Assembly: GCA_027972325.1 (NCBI GenBank)
Contig: JAPMOS010000140.1
Coordinates: 30,531 to 94,530, forward strand
Direction of reading: 5' to 3'
DNA: 64,000 nt
DNA from: Paratrimastix pyriformis
Taxonomy: Eukaryota > Preaxostyla > Paratrimastigidae
In this document: positions 62,561-64,000 of the stretch, one piece after another
How the letters are laid out: the number at the start of each line of letters is the position of its first letter
Position numbering within the stretch: position 1 is the stretch's first letter
Program-made: the position numbers and the translations under genes
The notes under the pieces: model-generated
What the model saw: the letters and a program-made list of their open reading frames with translations, nothing else
What the model was told of the DNA's origin: nothing
Databases searched by the model: none

Positions 62561-63767
62561 TTGAGGGTACGTTAGGGTTGAGGGTACGTTAGGGTTGAGG
62601 GTACGTTAGGGTTGAGGGTACGTTAGGGTTGAGGGTACGTTAGGGTTGAGGGTACGTTAGGGTTGAGGGTACGTTAGGGTTGAGGGTACGTTAGGGTTGA
62701 GGGTACGTTAGGGTTGAGGGTACGTTAGGGTTGAGGGTACGTTAGGGTTGAGGGTACGTTAGGGTTGAGGGTACGTTAGGGTTGAGGGTACGTTAGGGTT
62801 GAGGGTACGTTAGGGTTGAGGGTACGTTAGGGTTGAGGGTACGTTAGGGTTGAGGGTACGTTAGGGTTGAGGGTACGTTAGGGTTGAGGGTACGTTAGGG
62901 TTGAGGGTACGTTAGGGTTGAGGGTACGTTAGGGTTGAGGGTACGTTAGGGTTGAGGGTACGTTAGGGTTGAGGGTACGTTAGGGTTGAGGGTACGTTAG
63001 GGTTGAGGGTACGTTAGGGTTGAGGGTACGTTAGGGTTGAGGGTACGTTAGGGTTGAGGGTACGTTAGGGTTGAGGGTACGTTAGGGTTGAGGGTACGTT
63101 AGGGTTGAGGGTACGTTAGGGTTGAGGGTACGTTAGGGTTGAGGGTACGTTAGGGTTGAGGGTACGTTAGGGTTGAGGGTACGTTAGGGTTGAGGGTACG
63201 TTAGGGTTGAGGGTACGTTAGGGTTGAGGGTACGTTAGGGTTGAGGGTACGTTAGGGTTGAGGGTACGTTAGGGTTGAGGGTACGTTAGGGTTGAGGGTA
63301 CGTTAGGGTTGAGGGTACGTTAGGGTTGAGGGTACGTTAGGGTTGAGGGTACGTTAGGGTTGAGGGTACGTTAGGGTTGAGGGTACGTTAGGGTTGAGGG
63401 TACGTTAGGGTTGAGGGTACGTTAGGGTTGAGGGTACGTTAGGGTTGAGGGTACGTTAGGGTTGAGGGTACGTTAGGGTTGAGGGTACGTTAGGGTTGAG
63501 GGTACGTTAGGGTTGAGGGTACGTTAGGGTTGAGGGTACGTTAGGGTTGAGGGTACGTTAGGGTTGAGGGTACGTTAGGGTTGAGGGTACGTTAGGGTTG
63601 AGGGTACGTTAGGGTTGAGGGTACGTTAGGGTTGAGGGTACGTTAGGGTTGAGGGTACGTTAGGGTTGAGGGTACGTTAGGGTTGAGGGTACGTTAGGGT
63701 TGAGGGTACGTTAGGGTTGAGGGTACGTTAGGGTTGAGGGTACGTTAGGGTTGAGGGTACGTTAGGG
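62561..63767 (+). repeat. 17-bp subtelomeric satellite, 71 copies
   Basis: TTGAGGGTACGTTAGGG is repeated 71 times with no change of register over 1207 bases. The unit combines a TTGAGGG word and one telomere word TTAGGG joined by TACG. Confidence 0.95.
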
Positions 63768-64000
63768 TTAGGGTTAGGGTTAGGGTTAGGGTTAGGGTTA
63801 GGGTTAGGGTTAGGGTTAGGGTTAGGGTTAGGGTTAGGGTTAGGGTTAGGGTTAGGGTTAGGGTTAGGGTTAGGGTTAGGGTTAGGGTTAGGGTTAGGGT
63901 TAGGGTTAGGGTTAGGGTTAGGGTTAGGGTTAGGGTAGGGTTAGGGTTAGGGAGGGGTTAGGGTTAGGGTTAGGGTTAGGTTAGGTTAGGGTTAGGTTAG
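63762..64000 (+). repeat. Telomere (TTAGGG)n
   Basis: Hexamer repeats start at the TTAGGG half of the last 17-bp satellite unit and run to the window end. The last 80 bases contain shortened variants (TAGGG, TTAGG, GGAGGGG). The G-rich strand runs 5'->3' towards the end, as required for a right chromosome end. Confidence 0.95.

Noticed and set aside
62471-63767. Regular short repeats as a possible CRISPR array
   Set aside because: There are no unique spacers. The units are contiguous and lie next to a eukaryotic telomere.

Overview
This is the right-hand end of a nuclear chromosome from a GC-rich, intron-dense, flagellated unicellular eukaryote. Four things show this. The last 239 bases are (TTAGGG)n. 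The genes are broken by many short C-rich introns. Eukaryotic markers are present: exportin-1, ribosomal protein eL19 and PHD and FYR chromatin domains. An axonemal dynein light chain (DNAL1) implies a motile flagellum. I cannot name the species; a GC-rich free-living protist fits.

Layout, left to right. 1-2.7 kb: an unrecognised acidic ORF and non-coding sequence. 2.7-7.8 kb: a large disordered Pro/Ala-rich protein with short repeated hydrophobic motifs. 8.2-9.7 kb: alkaline ceramidase. 10.9-12.1 kb: DNAL1. 12.3-18.4 kb: exportin-1. 19.4-29.4 kb: a chromatin protein with two FYRN-FYRC modules and a PHD finger; its first FYRC is split by a 3.2-kb intron made of one minisatellite. 30.0-30.7 kb: eL19. 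31.0-45.5 kb: a fusion of a UPF1/SEN1-like helicase and a TRANK1-like UvrD helicase with TPR-like repeats. One intron of this gene holds an antisense retroelement remnant between two AC microsatellites. 46.1-47.4 kb, minus strand: a protein with degenerate EF-hand pairs. 47.5-62.3 kb: a giant coiled-coil protein. 62.5-64.0 kb: a 15-bp satellite, then a 17-bp satellite, then the telomere. All recognised genes except the EF-hand-like one lie on the plus strand.

Gene models were rebuilt by hand from splice sites and reading phase. Five models close perfectly (1232, 331, 211, 193 and 308 residues). They give 23 checked introns, none of which has the usual GTRAGT donor. The donor is close to GTCCGT/GTCCGC/GTCTGY, which is the most notable system-level observation here. 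The other theme is that introns are where tandem repeats and partial duplications accumulate, sometimes copying the 3' splice site with the start of the next exon.

The genes are housekeeping or structural and do not form one pathway. The helicase fusion and the terminal coiled-coil gene are the most unusual in architecture.
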